A program made the position numbers and the translations under genes. DNA of 64,000 nucleotides from Verrucomicrobiales bacterium (GTDB taxonomy: Bacteria > Verrucomicrobiota > Verrucomicrobiia > Verrucomicrobiales > DEV007), in NCBI GenBank assembly GCA_029213065.1, contig JARGPH010000004.1:82507-146506 (forward strand), in the 5' to 3' direction. The notes under the pieces are model-generated. The model saw only the letters and a program-made list of their open reading frames with translations. It ran no database searches and was not told the DNA's origin. Of the stretch, positions 9,076 to 16,962 are shown one piece after another (the first letter of the stretch is position 1; each line of letters opens with the position of its first letter).

Positions 9076-10110
9076 ATGGGAAGTCTCTCTGCCAAGGCGA
9101 AAAGCCAGATCTATTCGAATTTGGAAAAATACGCCCGTTCCGGAATGGGAATGGAGAAAGCCTGTGAATCCCTGTTAGGGCAACGCGGCGTCCCCGGTGC
9201 CGAACGACGTATTTACAAAGGGATCCTAAAGGGTTTAGGCGAAGGCCGCGGTATCGGGGAATCACTCGGATGCGCCGGCAATGTCGTTTCGTCGCTCGAA
9301 GAGGAAGTCGTCACCGCAGCGGAATCGGGAGGCATGTTAGAGAAGGGCTTCGGCCACCTAGCGGTCTACTTTCGCCGCATTTCGAAGACGCGCCGACAGG
9401 TCGTCAAAGGGTTGACCTACCCGCTCGTCCTGCTGCATCTCGCCGTTCCCGTGACAACCCTCGCCGCAACCGTATCCAACAACTTTGCGCTGGATGGCAC
9501 CGGCGGAGCAACGCCGTTTCGGGATTCTCTGATTGCCTCGGGAAAAGCGATGCTCATCATCTACGCGATCATCGTCGTCGTTCTCGCCGGCGGTGCGATC
9601 CTCCACCGACTCTCGCGCCATTCGGGATTCATCGACGTAATCCTGAATCGCGTCCCCATCCTGGGACCGGTCCGGAAATACATCGCGATGGAGCGATTCA
9701 CCCAGGTCTTCGAAATTTTTCTCCACGCGGGACGAAAAATGAGCGACTCGATCCACGGAGCGGGGAAAGCCTCCGGCAGCGGCATCCTCCGGAGCGCGAC
9801 CAAAAAGGGAGCCGGGATAATCGAGAAAGGAGGCAATGTGACCGAGGCGCTCCAAGCCTCGCGACGAGCCTTCCCCAAAGACTTCATACGCGGGATGGCC
9901 GCAGCCGAGGAGTCCGGGCAGATGGACCGTGAGCTCGCGGAGTGGGGACGTTTCTACTCCGACGCGACCGGCGAGGCAATGGAATCACTCGCCGAATGGA
10001 CCCCTAAACTTTTCTACTGGGGCATCCTCCTCTTCGTCGCCTATCTCATCATCAAAGCCGCCCTCGCCTACCGCGATCTCATCGAGCGGTTGTTGGAGTT
10101 TAGTTTTTAG
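9076..10110 (+). CDS. Type II secretion/type IV pilus GspF/PilC-like inner-membrane protein
   Basis: A 344-residue protein with two T2SSF-like halves. The first runs from about residue 10 to 140 and contains EEEVVTAAESGGMLEKGFGHLAVYF; the second, from about 205 to 330, contains FTQVFEIFLHAGRKMSDSI and GMAAAEESGQMDRELAEWGRFY. Three hydrophobic segments (about 117-137, 158-176 and 316-335) match the GspF/PilC topology. In known systems this is the membrane platform that works with a PilB/GspE ATPase. None of those partners is in the window, so the gene is an orphan here. ATG at 9076 is preceded by no clear ribosome site. Confidence 0.8.
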   Translation: MGSLSAKAKSQIYSNLEKYARSGMGMEKACESLLGQRGVPGAERRIYKGILKGLGEGRGIGESLGCAGNVVSSLEEEVVTAAESGGMLEKGFGHLAVYFRRISKTRRQVVKGLTYPLVLLHLAVPVTTLAATVSNNFALDGTGGATPFRDSLIASGKAMLIIYAIIVVVLAGGAILHRLSRHSGFIDVILNRVPILGPVRKYIAMERFTQVFEIFLHAGRKMSDSIHGAGKASGSGILRSATKKGAGIIEKGGNVTEALQASRRAFPKDFIRGMAAAEESGQMDRELAEWGRFYSDATGEAMESLAEWTPKLFYWGILLFVAYLIIKAALAYRDLIERLLEFSF

Positions 10111-10178
10111 TCCAAACGCAGAGAGCTGACGAATTTCCCCTTTTCCAACCGCCCTATCTCGGCGAAGCTTGCCGAATC

Positions 10179-10685
10179 ATGACTCGATTCAATTTCCCCA
10201 TTGGAGCCATCTTCATCGTAATACTCTTCCTTTCAGGGTGCCGGACAACGAAAGAGGAAACGGTTTCTCCGACCGTCAATCCGGGTGACACAAGCGTGGG
10301 CCAGAGCGGAAGCGGAAACAACGCCACCGCACCATCCGCTTCCCGCGGTGTGCAGACAACCTACTCAGGTCTGCAATATGAAGTAATCAGACAGGGCACC
10401 GGAAAACGCCCTTCGACCTTCAATAAAGTTAAAGTTCACTACCACGGCACTCTGACAAACGGCTCAGTATTCGACAGCAGCGTGCAGCGCGGTCAACCTG
10501 CCACCTTCGGAGTCGGCCAGGTCATCCCCGGCTGGACAGAAGGCCTCCAGCTCATGCAGGAAGGTGCCAAATACCGCTTTACGATTCCGCCGAATCTCGC
10601 CTACGGACCGCGTGGTGCTCCTCCGAAAATCGGCCCCAACGAGACACTGATCTTCGACGTCGAATTGCTCGAAGTTCTTTACTGA
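10179..10685 (+). CDS. FKBP-type peptidyl-prolyl isomerase, lipoprotein
   Basis: A 168-residue protein with a lipoprotein signal (FIVILFLSGC, Cys about residue 21), a Ser/Thr/Gly-rich linker to about residue 60 and one complete FKBP domain. The domain motifs are KVKVHYHGTLTNGSVFDSS, FGVGQVIPGWTEGLQLM, GAKYRFTIPP, LAYGPRGAP and LIFDVELLEV, covering the usual substrate-pocket residues. It probably catalyses proline isomerisation during folding of envelope proteins while anchored to a membrane. It stands alone between the GspF-like gene and a small secreted protein. Confidence 0.9.
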   Translation: MTRFNFPIGAIFIVILFLSGCRTTKEETVSPTVNPGDTSVGQSGSGNNATAPSASRGVQTTYSGLQYEVIRQGTGKRPSTFNKVKVHYHGTLTNGSVFDSSVQRGQPATFGVGQVIPGWTEGLQLMQEGAKYRFTIPPNLAYGPRGAPPKIGPNETLIFDVELLEVLY

Positions 10686-10780
10686 GCCATCACAGGATCA
10701 TTGCCTTGCTGCATAAAAGATTGATTCACGGGAAAATTTATCCTATTTCCTTGGGGTAGCACAGACTGACCCTCAACGTG

Positions 10781-11086
10781 ATGACCAAATTTTTAGCCGC
10801 TATCCTGATCGCCGCTGTTTCGATGCAGCTCTCGATGACCTCCGCCGAAGCAGGTCGTTTCAGCAAATGTGAATGCGTCGGCCAGTATGAGGCGCCCCGG
10901 GGCGTCTACCGTATCTGGACGTGCAAAGTGAAGAAGGAATGGGAGACACGTCAGCACTGTCTTCCCTGTGGCCGCTTCGTTCCCTATCAGGTTCAGGTTA
11001 TTACCTACCGCGCCCGCTACAGCAACGGTGTTTCCCACACCTGGAAATGCGTCGTCGCCGGATCCGAGGTAACGCTCGGTAAGTAG
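10781..11086 (+). CDS. Small secreted cysteine-rich protein of unknown function
   Basis: About 101 residues, with a signal peptide (FLAAILIAAVSMQLSMTSAEA) and a mature domain of roughly 75 residues containing six cysteines: CEC, then TC, HC, PC and KC. Even cysteine number and export suggest disulfides. The sequence YRARYSNGVSHTWKCVV has a beta-strand look. I do not recognise a family. A GTG three bases upstream is an alternative start. A TTGATT / TATTTC pair with a 17-base gap lies at 10721-10749 and could be its promoter. It is followed by the Sec-encoded msrA after 67 bases in the same direction. Confidence 0.65.
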   Translation: MTKFLAAILIAAVSMQLSMTSAEAGRFSKCECVGQYEAPRGVYRIWTCKVKKEWETRQHCLPCGRFVPYQVQVITYRARYSNGVSHTWKCVVAGSEVTLGK

Positions 11087-11153
11087 GCCGTGGCAGCACC
11101 GAACTCCGTCCCAATTGCGGACGGAATGAAATCGGGGTAAAGTCTGAGCAACT

Positions 11154-11870
11154 ATGTTCAGTCGTAGACAATCCCCCACCCTCCCCCTCCCCGTCGAAGA
11201 TGGAATCGTTTCCGCTCAAATCCTGCAGCTCGACCGGGAAACGGCGGCAGGGAGTTATGAAACGATCACGTTCGGCCTCGGTTGATTCTGGGGCCCCGAC
11301 TCCCGGTTCGGGAGTCTCGATGGAGTGCTCAGAGTCCGCGTCGGCTATTGCGGCGGGACAAAAGAAAGCCCTTCCTACTACGATCTGGGCGATCACACCG
11401 AAGCCGTCTCGATCGATTACGATCCGGATGTGATTTCATTCGATGGAATGCTGGAGCATTTCTGGGCGGCTCATCAGCCAACCCGCAACAACGCGAGCCG
11501 ACAGTATCTTCACGCCCTCTTCTATCGAAGCGAGGCGCAAAAGGTGGCCGCTGAGAAATCCCTGACCGCCGTTGCTGCGGAGCTTGATCTTCCCGAAAGA
11601 AAAATCGAGACGGAGATTATTCCGATGCGCGAGTTCACCTACGCGGAAGACTACCATCAGAAATACTACCTCACGCAGTATCAGGAGTTGCGGGAGTTTC
11701 TCGTCAGGACCTATCCGACCGGAAAGGCACTTGCCGATTCAACCGTAGCGACGCGCCTCAACGCCTACCTCTTCTCCGGACTGGACAACGCCTCCGAGCG
11801 CCTTGAAAAAGAGATCGATTCCTATGATCTCCCCGAAAACCTGAAGGCCCTCGTAGGCTCCCGGATTTGA
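11154..11870 (+). CDS. msrA: Selenocysteine-encoded peptide methionine sulfoxide reductase A (in-frame UGA)
   Basis: Reading through the TGA at 11283-11285 gives one continuous 238-residue MsrA. The stop codon falls exactly at the catalytic position of the GCFWG motif, giving GLG-U-FWGPDSRFG at residues 41-53; the downstream VGYCGG, DLGDHTEAVSIDYDP, HFWAAHQPT and YAEDYHQKYYL blocks are all family-typical. A GC-rich hairpin suited to a bacterial SECIS lies just after the UGA. MsrA reduces methionine-S-sulfoxide, and Sec-containing members are known in some bacteria and algae. The only cysteine is Cys66, a candidate resolving residue. An in-frame stop nine bases before the ATG fixes the N-terminal limit. 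Standard gene calling would report only the fragment from 11325. A pseudogene with a chance stop at the catalytic codon is much less likely but not excluded. Confidence 0.85.
11283..11316 (+). promoter_or_regulatory. UGA selenocysteine codon with bacterial-type SECIS hairpin
   Basis: The UGA (11283-11285) is followed by a seven-pair stem, GACTCCC (11298-11304) with GGGAGTC (11310-11316), enclosing the loop GGTTC. Bacterial SECIS elements need a guanine in the first two loop positions and a loop roughly 16-37 nucleotides from the UGA; here the first loop G is 22 nucleotides from it. The hairpin is inside the coding sequence and keeps the MsrA frame (PDSRFGSL). Confidence 0.8.
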
Positions 11871-11963
11871 CGCCACTCTACGAAAGCCCCCTAAAAGAAG
11901 AAATTTGGCACAATCGCGGTAAATAAACTTTACTTTTTAGTGTAATTGAGGTTTCTTAACTTT

Positions 11964-13205
11964 ATGAAAATTATGGCTCGCGCATCTATTGCGATCTTGG
12001 TATTTGCTCTCTCTGGATATTTGCATGCAGCGGAAGGCCTTCGGACGCTCGCTGACACCGCAGAGGGAATGGGCCTGAACGGTGGACGCCTTATCATTCA
12101 GGATGATGCCGCCGTCGTTCGCACCAACCCGGCATCACTTCCCAAGATCACTCATACCACGATGGAGGTGACCTATCAGGCCTGGCACGGGAAAACTGAT
12201 TTCGAAGGTGCTATGGGCCAGAGCGATTCGATGTATGACCCCTGGAAGCACCTCGGCAGCGTCTACATCGCCCACCCGATCAACGACACCATGACCGCCG
12301 GTCTAGGCATCACAGCCCCGTTCGGAGTCTCTATCAAATGGCCGCGCGAAGGGGCTTTCAAATACGTCGGTGCCTACAATTCCAATCTGCAAACCGTAGC
12401 GATCAATCCTGCTCTCGGATTGAAAATCAACGATGATCTATCAATCGGTTTCGGTCTCGATATTTTCCGTTCCAAGCTGCAACTGAAGCAGAAATATCCC
12501 TGGTTTATTGCCGCAGGTGCTGGTGCACCCGATGGTGACATGAACTTCGAAGGAGACGGTTGGGGACTCGGTGCCTACTTCGGGATCAACTACGATATCG
12601 GTGACCGCCACCACCTCGCCCTCGTCGGACGCCTCCCCGTGAGCGTGGACTACGACGGCAAATTCGAAATTTCCAACATCCCCGCCCCCGGCGTCGCCCT
12701 GCCCCGCTCCGAATTTGATTCCGAGATCCAGCACCCCGGAAGCATCGCTCTCGGTTATGCCTTTGACGCCTCGGAAAGGCTCACAATCGGAGTCGATTTC
12801 GAATGGATCGGCAACTCCAGCCACGACGACATCCCTCTCACCATCGGAGCGAACCAGCCTCTCCTCGGTGGTAAGACAGCCTCCCCGCTCAACTGGGAAG
12901 ATTCCTTCTCCGTCGGTGCTGCGATGGAATACCAGTGGACCGAATCAATCGTCCTCCGAGCCGGTTACCAGTATTCCGAGTCACCGATGACCCAGCAGTT
13001 TTACACGCCTTCCGTGCCCGCCAATGACCGGCACATCCTCAGCGTTGGCGCCGGCTATACCTGGGGCCTCAACCGTGTCGATCTCGCCTACAGCCTTCTT
13101 CTTATGGGAGACTCAACGATTCAGGGCAACGTGGATCCGGCCATCAATGGAACCTACGACTACGACTGGAATGTTCTGACTCTCAGTTACACCCGCCAGT
13201 TCTAG
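11964..13205 (+). CDS. FadL/OmpP1/TodX-family outer-membrane transporter
   Basis: A 413-residue outer-membrane protein of the long-chain fatty-acid/hydrophobic-compound transporter family. After a signal peptide (ASIAILVFALSGYLHA) the mature N-terminus AEGLRTLADTAEGMGLNGG and DDAAVVRTNPASLPKI match the FadL plug region with its NPA signature. Barrel-like strands follow, including TAGLGITAPFGVSIKWP and PGSIALGYAFDASERLTIGVDFEW, and the chain ends VLTLSYTRQF with a terminal Phe. I chose ATG 11964; a TTG at 11946 lies in frame. The preceding 60 bases are AT-rich and probably hold the promoter. Substrate cannot be inferred. Confidence 0.85.
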   Translation: MKIMARASIAILVFALSGYLHAAEGLRTLADTAEGMGLNGGRLIIQDDAAVVRTNPASLPKITHTTMEVTYQAWHGKTDFEGAMGQSDSMYDPWKHLGSVYIAHPINDTMTAGLGITAPFGVSIKWPREGAFKYVGAYNSNLQTVAINPALGLKINDDLSIGFGLDIFRSKLQLKQKYPWFIAAGAGAPDGDMNFEGDGWGLGAYFGINYDIGDRHHLALVGRLPVSVDYDGKFEISNIPAPGVALPRSEFDSEIQHPGSIALGYAFDASERLTIGVDFEWIGNSSHDDIPLTIGANQPLLGGKTASPLNWEDSFSVGAAMEYQWTESIVLRAGYQYSESPMTQQFYTPSVPANDRHILSVGAGYTWGLNRVDLAYSLLLMGDSTIQGNVDPAINGTYDYDWNVLTLSYTRQF

Positions 13206-13297
13206 GATCAGGATTATCCGAAAAACTGCCCCTTGAAAATTTGACGGGCGGTAAGACAGTTTCAAATGGTCAGGCTTCCTGATCATACGGAACACCT

Positions 13298-14110
13298 ATG
13301 AGATATGTCTGCCTGAGCTTTCTGACCTGTATCGTCTTGTCGTCGTGTCAGGTGCCCTCCTCGATTTCCTACGATCCGGTCTCCCTCACCGACGGAACGG
13401 ATACCAAATCATGGGAGCCTCTCGTCGTCGGCCTCGAAGCACCGACCTGGGATCAGATCAAGCCCCCGTCAGGTATTCCCGGCTGGGATAAAGAAATCGA
13501 TGCGACCTATTTCAGCATCAAAACGAGCGAGAAAGTCCTCGCGATCACCTTCGATGACGGACCGCACGGGGTGAACACGCCACGGCTTCTTGACATGCTG
13601 AAGAAGCGGAACATCAAAGCGACCTTCTACGTGGTCGGAAACATGATCAAGAACAGCTACGGCCCGGATGTCCTCCGCCGCATCGTCGCGGAAGGTCATG
13701 AAATAGGGAACCACACCGTTACTCACGCGACGCTTTCAAGGCAGAGTGATTCAGTGCTTCGAAAAGAGCTTCAGGATGCCCACGACATGATTCTCGATAT
13801 CACAGGGGTGGCCCCGCGAACGATGCGCCCCCCCGGCGGTGCCATCAAAAACGATCAGAAAAAACTCATGATGAGTGAATTCGGCTATCCGACGGTACTT
13901 TGGACCGTCGACCCCGAAGACTGGAAACGCCCCGGCGCTTCTGTCGTCACGAGCCGCCTCGTCAACGGTGCCCGCCCCGGAGCGATCCTTCTGGTGCACG
14001 ATCTCCACGAGCCAACCGTCGACGCGATGCCTTCCACGCTCGACCAGCTCCTCGCCCAGGGCTACCGCTTCGTCACCGTTACAGAGCTGATCATGATGGA
14101 CGAGAGCTGA
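13298..14110 (+). CDS. Polysaccharide deacetylase (NodB domain) lipoprotein
   Basis: A 270-residue exported CE4 deacetylase. The signal ends in a lipobox (IVLSSC). The NodB domain from about residue 80 carries the metal and catalytic motifs: AITFDDGPHG (Asp-Asp), GHEIGNHTVTHATLS (His-x3-His), RPPGGA, LWTVDPEDW and ILLVHDLHEP. Such enzymes remove acetyl groups from N-acetylglucosamine polymers such as peptidoglycan or exopolysaccharide. The lipoprotein anchor places it in the periplasm or at the outer membrane. It is a single gene converging on fhs with 20 bases between stops. Confidence 0.9.
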   Translation: MRYVCLSFLTCIVLSSCQVPSSISYDPVSLTDGTDTKSWEPLVVGLEAPTWDQIKPPSGIPGWDKEIDATYFSIKTSEKVLAITFDDGPHGVNTPRLLDMLKKRNIKATFYVVGNMIKNSYGPDVLRRIVAEGHEIGNHTVTHATLSRQSDSVLRKELQDAHDMILDITGVAPRTMRPPGGAIKNDQKKLMMSEFGYPTVLWTVDPEDWKRPGASVVTSRLVNGARPGAILLVHDLHEPTVDAMPSTLDQLLAQGYRFVTVTELIMMDES

Positions 14111-14130
14111 GACGCCCCGGCGCTTTCCTC

Positions 14131-15801
14131 TCAGCTGAGCCCGGTGATTCTTCCGCAATCATCGACATCGATCTTTTCCGACGATGGCTTTTTCGGAAGC
14201 CCCGGCATCGTCATGATATCTCCCGCGAGAGCGACGATAAAGCCCGCTCCGGCAGAAACTCTGATATCCCTGATCGGAAAGGTAAAGCCGGTCGCCGCGC
14301 CCACCGCGTTCGGATCCGAACTGAAACTGTACGGCGTTTTCGCAATGCAGACAGGGAACCGGGCCGCTTCGGTTCCCTTGAGTCGCGCCAGCTTCCGTTG
14401 TGCCGCTTTCGATAGAGAGATATCATCGGCCCGGTAAATCTCCGTCGCCACTTTCCGCAATTTCTCCTCCGGCGTATCCGTATCAGGATAGAGAGGCTCG
14501 AACTGGCTTTCGGGGGCTGCCTCGAGCTCGTCGACCACGGTTTGTGCGAGTTCCTTCGCGCCGGCAGCGCCATCCGCCCAGTGGGTCGAGAGGACGCAAC
14601 GAACGTTAATTCTCCCGCAAAGATCGATCACCTTTTGCGTTTCCGCCTCAGAGTCGGAGGCAAACGCATTGATCACTACAATCGCCGGGATCTTGAATTT
14701 GCCTATGTTTTCGAGATGACGCTCAAGGTTGGCAAACCCGCTCTCAAGCGCACCGAGATCTTCTTCTTCGAGTGTTCTCTGCGATGCGCCGCCGTGGTAT
14801 TTAAGGGCGCGAACCGTAGCGACAACCACCGCCAAATGAGGCGAAAGCCCTGCCTTTCGGCATTTGATATCGAAGAATTTTTCCGCTCCCAGATCCGCTC
14901 CGAAGCCCGCTTCAGTCACAACGATATCACTGAGCCTCATTGCCGCTTTCGTGGCGATCACTGAATTGCAACCGTGAGCAATATTCGCAAAGGGCCCCCC
15001 GTGAATGAGCGCCGGGCTGCCTTCGATCGTCTGAACGAGATTCGGCAACAACGCATCCTTCAACAATGCAGCCATCGCTCCGGTTGCTTTGAGGTCTCCG
15101 GCGGTGACGTCTTCCCCGTCGGTGTTTCGACCGACAATGATTCTCGCGAGACGGCGCTTGAGGTCGGCCAGATTCTCAGAGAGGCAGAAAATTGCCATGA
15201 CCTCAGAGGCCACCGTGATATCGAAACCACTTTCAGCAACGACTCCATTGCCATCACCCAGGCCGGTCACGACATGACGAAGCGCGCGATCATTGCAGTC
15301 GAGAACCCGCTTCCAGGTGATGTGTCGTGGATCGAGATTGAGAGCATTCCCCCAATGCATGTGATTGTCGAGAATCGCGGAGAGAAGGTTGTGAGCCGCG
15401 GTGATCGCGTGGAAATCCCCGGTGAAGTGGAGATTGATATCCTCCATCGGCACGACCTGTGAATGACCGCCACCGGTCGCGCCACCCTTCATCCCGAAGG
15501 AAGGGCCGAGGCTGGGCTCACGAAGGCAAACAAGGGCATTGCGCCCCAAGGCCCGCAATCCATCCCCCAACCCGATCGTCGTGGTTGTCTTCCCTTCTCC
15601 CGGAGGCGAAGGGGAAATGGCGGTTACGAGAACCAGTTTCGCCGGCGATTCGTCCTCTGATTTTGCGATTTTGTCGAGATCCACCTTCGCCTTGAGGTGC
15701 CCGTAGGGGACGAGGCTGTCCGGTGAGAGGCCCAGCGTTTCAGCAGCCAACTCTCCAATCGGTCGCAGGGTCGCGTTCTGGGCGATCTCAATATCCGTCA
15801 T
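14131..15801 (-). CDS. fhs: Formate--tetrahydrofolate ligase
   Basis: A 556-residue enzyme making 10-formyl-tetrahydrofolate from formate, ATP and tetrahydrofolate. The P-loop AISPSPPGEGKTTTTIGLGD, FGMKGGATGGGHSQVVPMEDINLHF, RKAGLSPHLAVVVATVRALKYHGG and the C-terminal AGAGFIVALAGDIMTMPGLP are all strongly conserved family segments. ATG 15801 is preferred; a TTG at 15837 would add 12 residues and overlap the upstream DUF2721 gene. It is the last gene of a likely three-gene minus-strand unit (MOSC, DUF2721, fhs). With folC nearby it fits one-carbon metabolism. Confidence 0.95.
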   Translation of the reverse strand: MTDIEIAQNATLRPIGELAAETLGLSPDSLVPYGHLKAKVDLDKIAKSEDESPAKLVLVTAISPSPPGEGKTTTTIGLGDGLRALGRNALVCLREPSLGPSFGMKGGATGGGHSQVVPMEDINLHFTGDFHAITAAHNLLSAILDNHMHWGNALNLDPRHITWKRVLDCNDRALRHVVTGLGDGNGVVAESGFDITVASEVMAIFCLSENLADLKRRLARIIVGRNTDGEDVTAGDLKATGAMAALLKDALLPNLVQTIEGSPALIHGGPFANIAHGCNSVIATKAAMRLSDIVVTEAGFGADLGAEKFFDIKCRKAGLSPHLAVVVATVRALKYHGGASQRTLEEEDLGALESGFANLERHLENIGKFKIPAIVVINAFASDSEAETQKVIDLCGRINVRCVLSTHWADGAAGAKELAQTVVDELEAAPESQFEPLYPDTDTPEEKLRKVATEIYRADDISLSKAAQRKLARLKGTEAARFPVCIAKTPYSFSSDPNAVGAATGFTFPIRDIRVSAGAGFIVALAGDIMTMPGLPKKPSSEKIDVDDCGRITGLS

Positions 15802-15823
15802 TCCGGAACCAGTCACGCAGGAT

Positions 15824-16216
15824 TCATTCCTCTTCAACCCGATTCAACAGGATCTGAAGCGCTCCGCCGGAACACCAGATCTCAAGAACGAGGCAGGCGA
15901 GTGAAACTCCCATGAGGGACAAAGCGACGATAAAAGCGATCATACCGGTTTGGTGAAACTCAAAAATCACCGACACCATCGAGAGAACGCAGAGAAACAA
16001 ACTGGTCGCACCGAGCAATTGCATCCAGCGAATCAGGATAAGACGACGCCGCAGGTTCTCAATCTGAGCACGGAGAGCATCATCCTTCAACTTCTCCCAA
16101 TCGCGGTGCAGATTCCGAATCAGAGCCGCGAGATGGAGAAAGCGATTTGTGTAGGAGAGAAACAGCAGGCTCACTGCAGGGAACAGCAGCGCCGGGGTGG
16201 AAATTTCCAAATTCAT
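15824..16216 (-). CDS. DUF2721-family membrane protein
   Basis: A 130-residue membrane protein with three hydrophobic segments (TPALLFPAVSLLFLSYTN; LIRWMQLLGATSLFLCVLSMVSVIF; GMIAFIVALSLMGVSLACLVLEIW) separated by a charged stretch, NLHRDWEKLKDDALRAQIENLRRRL, typical of DUF2721 proteins. Function is unknown in the family. The start ATG at 16216 overlaps the stop of the MOSC gene as ATGA, so translation is probably coupled. A longer frame reading upstream runs inside the MOSC gene and is rejected. Confidence 0.75.
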   Translation of the reverse strand: MNLEISTPALLFPAVSLLFLSYTNRFLHLAALIRNLHRDWEKLKDDALRAQIENLRRRLILIRWMQLLGATSLFLCVLSMVSVIFEFHQTGMIAFIVALSLMGVSLACLVLEIWCSGGALQILLNRVEEE

Positions 16217-16665
16217 TTTGTGAGGGTGCCGGAGCTCAGAATTTTGGCGCGGAGACCGCCTTTTCCTTTGAGCGCTTCCTCGGCCCCTTTGCCGAACGCC
16301 TCCTCCATCCAGAAACACGGCTTTGCCTCCTCGGTCCCGAGAAAACGCACCCCTTGAATCTCGAATTCCTTTCCGATGAGAGTATTTAAATCCACCCCTT
16401 CGGTGATGACGTTGCGGCGATAGACTTCGGGGCTCTTATCGAAAACGGAAAACTCGTCGCAAAGCCGACGGTGCGTTTCGATCTCAAAAAAGGTGATTTG
16501 GCCTTTGTAGTCGGGTTTGTAATCAAAAAAGCGGTCGCCTTGAATTCCCCTGTTCTCGACGCATTCGAGCACATCGACCTCCTCGACCGGGTTTTCGCCG
16601 GCCGGCTTTCCAAAATGCCCGAAATAGTTATGCCCCGGTGAAATGTAGAGATTCAAAAGCTTCAC
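16213..16665 (-). CDS. MOSC domain protein
   Basis: A 150-residue protein with a single MOSC domain, the C-terminal fold of molybdenum cofactor sulfurases that is also found alone. Visible are KLLNLYISPGHNYFGHFG near the start, VENRGIQGDRFFDYKPDYKGQITFFE in the middle and YRRNVITEGVDLNTLIGKEFEIQGVRFLG, then CFWMEEAFG with the conserved Cys region. Stand-alone MOSC proteins can bind molybdenum cofactor, but the substrate here is unknown. A GTG at 16665 is the most plausible start because homology begins there; in-frame TTG codons further up are alternatives. Confidence 0.8.
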   Translation of the reverse strand: MKLLNLYISPGHNYFGHFGKPAGENPVEEVDVLECVENRGIQGDRFFDYKPDYKGQITFFEIETHRRLCDEFSVFDKSPEVYRRNVITEGVDLNTLIGKEFEIQGVRFLGTEEAKPCFWMEEAFGKGAEEALKGKGGLRAKILSSGTLTK

Positions 16666-16962
16666 CCCGAAAGCTAGTGTAGTGACCGTCAAATTTCCGA
16701 ACAAAATTTGTATTTTTTTGAGTGGAAGATGAGCTCACTTCGTTCGGATTCTTTTCCAATCACGTTTATTTTTCGCGATTTCCGCGTTGCTCGTCAGTCA
16801 CTGAGTCAACTCAGCTTCATCCTCGCGCCTTGAACTCACAAAAAATCACTCGTGAATTTTCCTCATCTCTTTGCCGTTCACTACACAGGCGCGAATTTCC
16901 ACGCTGGCAATTCGCTCAGGCGTGGATAACGTCGGACAGTTTCAACTTTCATTCAAAGAACC

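Noticed and set aside
11283..11285. TGA as an ordinary stop making msrA a pseudogene
   Set aside because: It hits exactly the catalytic codon, both sides are fully conserved in one frame, and a SECIS-like hairpin follows at the right distance; a random nonsense mutation would not do this.
16801..16814. CTGAGT-CA-ACTCAG inverted repeat upstream of proS
   Set aside because: Short, isolated and not repeated near other genes; not enough to call an operator.
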